From Palsa-504 sp963739135 (GTDB taxonomy: Bacteria; Actinomycetota; Actinomycetes; Streptosporangiales; Streptosporangiaceae): DNA of 64,000 nucleotides. The notes under the pieces are model-generated. The model was not told where the DNA came from and did not search any database. It saw nothing but the letters and a program-made list of their open reading frames with translations. Of this stretch, positions 60,849 through 64,000 are shown one piece after another (position 1 is the first letter of the stretch; the number at the start of each line of letters is the position of its first letter). A program made the position numbers and the translations under genes. The stretch spans positions 61,007-125,006 of the forward strand of contig CAVTZG010000024.1 in assembly GCA_963739135.1 (NCBI GenBank), in the 5' to 3' direction.

Positions 60849-61523
60849 TTAACTCAATGGATCTGATCTGTCACTTTGAGTGCCCTCAAGGCTGCTGAGG
60901 CTGCGGAGCAGGACGCGCAGCAGTGCGGTCAGGTCCTCGCGCTGGCCGGCGGCGAGCCCGGTCAGCAGGGCCTCCTCGTGGCCCAGCAGTTCATCCACGC
61001 TGCGCTCGATCAGCGCATGCCCGGCGTCGGTGAGGGTCACGTAGCTGAGCCGCCCGTCCGCAGGTGACCGCTCCCGGTGCACGAGGCCCTCGCGTTCGGC
61101 CCGGGCCAAGCGCTGCGAGACCGCTCCCGCGCTGACTAGGCTCAGTTCGGCTAGCGTGCCCGCGGTGAGCCGGTACGGGCGGCCGGCCCGGCGGAGGGTG
61201 GACAGCAGGTCCAGGGTGGCGGCGTCGATGCCCAGCCGGGCCAGCGTGCGGCGGCGTTCGTCGGCCAGGAGCTTTCCGATCCGCCAGATCCGGGTGATGA
61301 CGCCGATCGACCCGGCCGGGGTCCCTGGCCGCTCGCGTTCCCAGGCCTCCTGGATGTGGTCGACGCCATCGCCGCCAGGCCCGGCCGTCCCACCGGTCCC
61401 GGCGGCATGGCCGGGGCGGGCGGCATGGCTGGGGCCGGCGCCGTGGCTGGGGCGCGCGGCATCGCCGGGACGGGCGGCATGGTCGTTTGCACCTGGGGCA
61501 GAGGGTGGCGTAGCTTGAGGCAT
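60849..61523 (-). CDS. MarR family transcriptional regulator
   Basis: A protein of 224 residues. The first 55 or so are Pro/Gly/Ala/His-rich repeats (AARPSHGAGPSHAARPGHAA), followed by the winged-helix domain: IGKLLADERRRTLARLGIDA, recognition helix AELSLVSAGAVSQRLARAER and wing ERSPADGRLSYVTLTDAGH. It is divergent from the SDR gene, with 32 bp and a palindrome between, and probably controls the SDR gene and the EamA transporter downstream of itself. Confidence 0.87.
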   Translation of the reverse strand: MPQATPPSAPGANDHAARPGDAARPSHGAGPSHAARPGHAAGTGGTAGPGGDGVDHIQEAWERERPGTPAGSIGVITRIWRIGKLLADERRRTLARLGIDAATLDLLSTLRRAGRPYRLTAGTLAELSLVSAGAVSQRLARAEREGLVHRERSPADGRLSYVTLTDAGHALIERSVDELLGHEEALLTGLAAGQREDLTALLRVLLRSLSSLEGTQSDRSDPLS

Positions 61524-61531
61524 GTAAATAG

Positions 61532-61543
61532 TTTAGACCTAAA
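61532..61543. promoter_or_regulatory. Operator-like palindrome TTTAG-AC-CTAAA
   Basis: It lies in the 32-bp gap between the divergent MarR and SDR starts and overlaps the start of the SDR ribosome binding site (AAAGGAG at 61541-61547). A repressor bound here would block both genes. Confidence 0.5.
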
Positions 61544-61555
61544 GGAGTTTGGACG

Positions 61556-62284
61556 ATGCGGCAGATCGTCGTGACTGGCGGCGGGACAGGAATCGGGTTC
61601 GAGATCGCGGGAGAGATGGTCCGCGCGGGCGAGCAGGTCACGATCACCGGCCGCCGCGAGCAGGTGCTGAAGGAAGCCGCCGGGCGCCTGGGCCCGCGGG
61701 CCGGGTACGCCTGCTTCGACGCCGCCGACCCGGCTGCGATCAGTGCGGCCCTGGGCCAGCTTCCGGCCCGGGTCGACGTGCTGGTCAATAACGCGGGCGG
61801 CAACACCGACTTCGACCGGGAGCCGCCCGGCGACGGTGACCTGGCCGGGCTGGCGGCCGCCTGGCGGGCCAACCTCGAGGCCAACGTGCTGTCGGCCGTC
61901 CTGGTCACGGCGGCCCTCACCCCGCGCCTGGCCGAGGATGCGCGGGTCATCTCGTTCAGCTCGATCGCGGCCCGGCGGGGTGCCGGGTCTTAAGGCGCGG
62001 CCAAGGCGGCCGTGGAGGCCTGGAACGCGGACCTGGCCCGCGAGCTTGGCCCGCGCCGCATCACCGCGAACGTGGTCTCCCCCGGCCTCACCCTGGGCAG
62101 CGAGTTCTTCCGCGACAGCCTGACCGAGGCGCGGCGGCAGCGCCTGGTGGACGAGACGCATACCGGTCGGCCCGGCACCACCGCGGACGTCGCGGCCACG
62201 GTGATGTTCCTGGCCTCCCAGGCGGCGGGACACCTCACCGGCCAGGTCATCCACGTCAACGGGGACGCGTACCTGGGCCGCTGA
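61556..62284 (+). pseudogene. Short-chain dehydrogenase with TAA at the catalytic Tyr
   Basis: One continuous frame encodes a classical SDR of 242 residues: cofactor loop VTGGGTGIGFEIAGE, NNAGG after strand 4, the SSI strand with catalytic Ser (ISFSSIAARRGAGS), then TAA at 61991-61993 where the YxxxK Tyr belongs, followed in the same frame by GAAKAAVEAWNADLARELGP with the catalytic Lys and a normal C-terminus (GHLTGQVIHVNGDAYLGR). A single C-to-A change in TAC would explain it. The ribosome binding site AAAGGAG and MarR operator are intact, so loss is recent or a base-call error. Confidence 0.85.
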
Positions 62285-62375
62285 GGCAGGTCCCGCAGGT
62301 CTGGTCCTGGCCAGGTCCTGACTGCGGCAGCACTTCAGCTGAGCGGAGGCTGCCTCAGCTGGTTTGCCGGGCTGG

Positions 62376-62630
62376 TTACCCGGGTTGGGGTGGGGGGCCG
62401 TGGCTGTGGATGATCTTTCCGTCGGGGCTGGTTACCTGGCTGGTGCCGTTGGGGTGCACGGTGAGGGTCCGGCCGAGCTGGTGCAGCAGCACGTGGTGGT
62501 GCCAGAAGCAGTAATCCTTCAGGTTGATCAAGCTGGTGGGCCCGCCGTCGGCCCGGTGCTTGACATGATGGGCTTCGCACCTGGAGGCAGGCTGGTCGCA
62601 GCCGCCCGGATGCTTCCGTAATCCACACAG
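62376..62630 (-). pseudogene. HNH endonuclease (DUF222/HNH) C-terminal remnant
   Basis: The frame ending at a TAA (62376) reads KHPGGCDQPASRCEAHHVKH, then RADGGPTSLINLKDYCFWHH and HVLLHQLGRTLTVHPNGTSQ. This is the HNH core and tail of the mycobacterial/actinobacterial DUF222-HNH family (His-His-Val, Cys-x-x-His-His). The frame loses similarity near 62615-62630, where the serine recombinase leader begins. The N-terminal two thirds of the gene are missing. Probably cut by integration of the element at the right edge. Confidence 0.65.
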
Positions 62631-62647
62631 GAGGCGGAGCAGGCATC

Positions 62648-64000
62648 ATGGATGACATGCTGACCACGGACTACGACGGGTGCGGCCGGTGCCTGGTGGG
62701 GGTCCGCCGGCTGAGCCGCAAGACCGACAAGACCAGCAGCCCGCAGCGTCAAGGAGACCAGATCCTTGACGCCACGGCCGGCGTCGGCGGGCACATCATC
62801 GCATGGGCCGATGACTGGGAGGTGTCCGGGGCGACGGACCCGCTGACGCGGCGCGGGTTCGGGCCCTGGCTGCGAGGAGAGATGGGGCCGTATGACGGCG
62901 TCGTGGCCGCGTCGGTGGACCGGGTGGGCCGCAATGTCCGCGACACGCTGAATACGCAGACGCTGCTGACCGGTCAGGGCCGCGTGGTGGTGACGGCTGA
63001 TCACGCCGGGGTGTGGGATTTCTCGGACCCGAACCAGGAAAACGAGTGGCTGGCCAAGGCGTGGGGGTCGCAGATGGAGCTGCGCGCGATCCAAAAACGC
63101 AACCGCGATGAGGCCATCCGGGCGCGGAAGGCGGGCGAACCCAAGCAGCGCCCCTCGTACGGGTACCTGTATGTGCGGCCTGCCCCGATGGCGAAGGTCG
63201 ATCACGTGGCGCTGGATCTGGTCGGCGCGGAGATCATCCGGGAGGTGGCGCGGCGGATCTTGGCCGATGAGACGGGGAAGATCACGATCGGGACCGAGGC
63301 GGTGCGCTTGACGCGGGAGGGGATTCCGTCTCCGGGCGACCGGCGCGCCCAGTTGTACGGCCGCCCGGTGAAGGGCGGGCCGTGGACCGGGCATACCCTC
63401 AAGCACATTTTGTGCAGCGAGGCGGCGCTGGGGTATCTCATGCACGGCGGCAGGCCCGTCCTCGGCGCGGACGGGCGGCCGGTGCGGCTCGCGGAGCCGT
63501 TGTGGGACCGCGCGACGCATGACGCGCTGGTGCAGGCGACCGCGCCCAGACGCGACGGCACGCGCGCGCCGAAGGGCATGCGGCTGCTGACCGGGGCGGC
63601 GTTCTGCGGGAACTGCGGGGCGCGGCTGCACGTCACCGGACGCGGCAATTCCCGGTACGCGTATGAGTGCACCGCGCGGATCCGCGGGATCCGCGCCTCG
63701 GCGCAGTGCAGGCCCGCCCCGGCCATGGCGCTCACGGCCGCCGATGCGCTGGCCAGCGGATGGTTCCTGGCCCGCTACGGGTCCGGGGAGGTCATGCGGA
63801 AGATCTACGATCCAGGGACCGGGCACGCGGCCCAGATCGCGGAGCTGGAGGTCACCCGCACGCGGCTGCGCGAGGACCGCCAGGCCGGACTGTATGACTC
63901 GGCGGAGGACGCGGAATGGTACCGCACCGAATACCGGCGGCTCGGAGAAGAAATCACGGCGCTGAAGGCGCTGCCGGAACGCAAGCCGGGCATGCGCCTA
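62648..64000 (+). CDS. Large serine recombinase (partial, right edge)
   Basis: 451 codons without a stop before the window ends. The N-terminal resolvase domain has VGVRRLSRKTDKTSSPQRQG with the catalytic Ser in the Arg-x-Ser stretch, DPLTRRGFGPWL, and VAASVDRVGRNVRDTLN. A recombinase domain (RARKAGEPKQRPSYGYLYVR; EGIPSPGDRRAQ) follows, then a zinc ribbon with Cys-x-x-Cys in AFCGNCGARLHV and later Cys pairs (YECTA, QCRPAP), and a coiled-coil start (IAELEVTRTRLREDRQAG). AGGAGG and GGAG precede the ATG. Such enzymes integrate and excise phages or mobile elements at att sites. Its visibly less GC-biased codon choice (TTG, ATT, GAA, AAT) fits a mobile origin. Confidence 0.9.
   Translation, partial: MDDMLTTDYDGCGRCLVGVRRLSRKTDKTSSPQRQGDQILDATAGVGGHIIAWADDWEVSGATDPLTRRGFGPWLRGEMGPYDGVVAASVDRVGRNVRDTLNTQTLLTGQGRVVVTADHAGVWDFSDPNQENEWLAKAWGSQMELRAIQKRNRDEAIRARKAGEPKQRPSYGYLYVRPAPMAKVDHVALDLVGAEIIREVARRILADETGKITIGTEAVRLTREGIPSPGDRRAQLYGRPVKGGPWTGHTLKHILCSEAALGYLMHGGRPVLGADGRPVRLAEPLWDRATHDALVQATAPRRDGTRAPKGMRLLTGAAFCGNCGARLHVTGRGNSRYAYECTARIRGIRASAQCRPAPAMALTAADALASGWFLARYGSGEVMRKIYDPGTGHAAQIAELEVTRTRLREDRQAGLYDSAEDAEWYRTEYRRLGEEITALKALPERKPGMRL

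Overview
This is a high-GC, gene-dense window that reads as an actinomycete chromosome. A Streptosporangiales-like or related soil actinobacterium would fit. The evidence is GTG/TTG starts, ATGA-type gene overlaps, two luciferase-like flavin/F420-type oxidoreductases, a DUF664 DinB protein, a DUF574-type methyltransferase next to an XRE regulator, DUF3040, DUF885 and actinobacterial tricorn proteases. No rRNA, tRNA or CRISPR array was recognised. The right edge enters an integrated element: a large serine recombinase runs off the window.

Layout. 0-5.5 kb: a DinB protein, an HTH-citrate synthase, and a junction where a homocitrate-synthase-like gene and an M55 D-aminopeptidase gene have each lost one end; then TetR and a VOC dioxygenase-like protein. 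5.5-11.7 kb: an HhH-GPD repair protein, a TMEM175 channel, and a DUF4129/MoxR/DUF58 operon whose last two genes carry single-base frame breaks. 12-15.5 kb: reductive pyrimidine catabolism (beta-ureidopropionase, hydantoinase, LLM oxidoreductase). 15.5-25.3 kb: an SGNH hydrolase, a flippase fused to a pseudokinase, SsuD, an FMN hydroxyacid dehydrogenase, a LysE exporter and a fused E1 2-oxoacid dehydrogenase. 25.4-31.8 kb: a patatin, MarR, a GT-C membrane protein and LspA. 31.8-38.5 kb: two tandem tricorn proteases coupled to lspA. 38.5-43.2 kb: an ABC exporter with a DesK/DesR-like two-component system, divergent from a MarR/GbsR-like regulator. 43.5-55 kb: a GGT-like hydrolase, DUF885, a PCuAC lipoprotein, a truncated methyltransferase plus XRE, hydrolases, a PPi-type phosphofructokinase, an aldo/keto reductase and a P450 with a hydrolase. 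55-62.3 kb: an MFS exporter, DUF3040, an unknown Rossmann-like protein, a CMD-like protein, an EamA transporter, MarR, and a short-chain dehydrogenase whose catalytic Tyr codon is TAA. 62.4-64 kb: an HNH endonuclease remnant abutting the serine recombinase.

The most distinctive signal is small-repeat biology. A short G-tract element sits in frame inside at least three unrelated genes and also between genes. A 19-26 bp dispersed motif with an ACGGNCCGT core occurs at five places. Two translation-start regions have been duplicated in tandem. Several operator-like palindromes lie between divergent regulator/target pairs. Gene decay is frequent: single-base homopolymer frame breaks, one nonsense codon, deletion junctions and gene tails. 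For each frame break, real mutation and sequencing error remain open alternatives.
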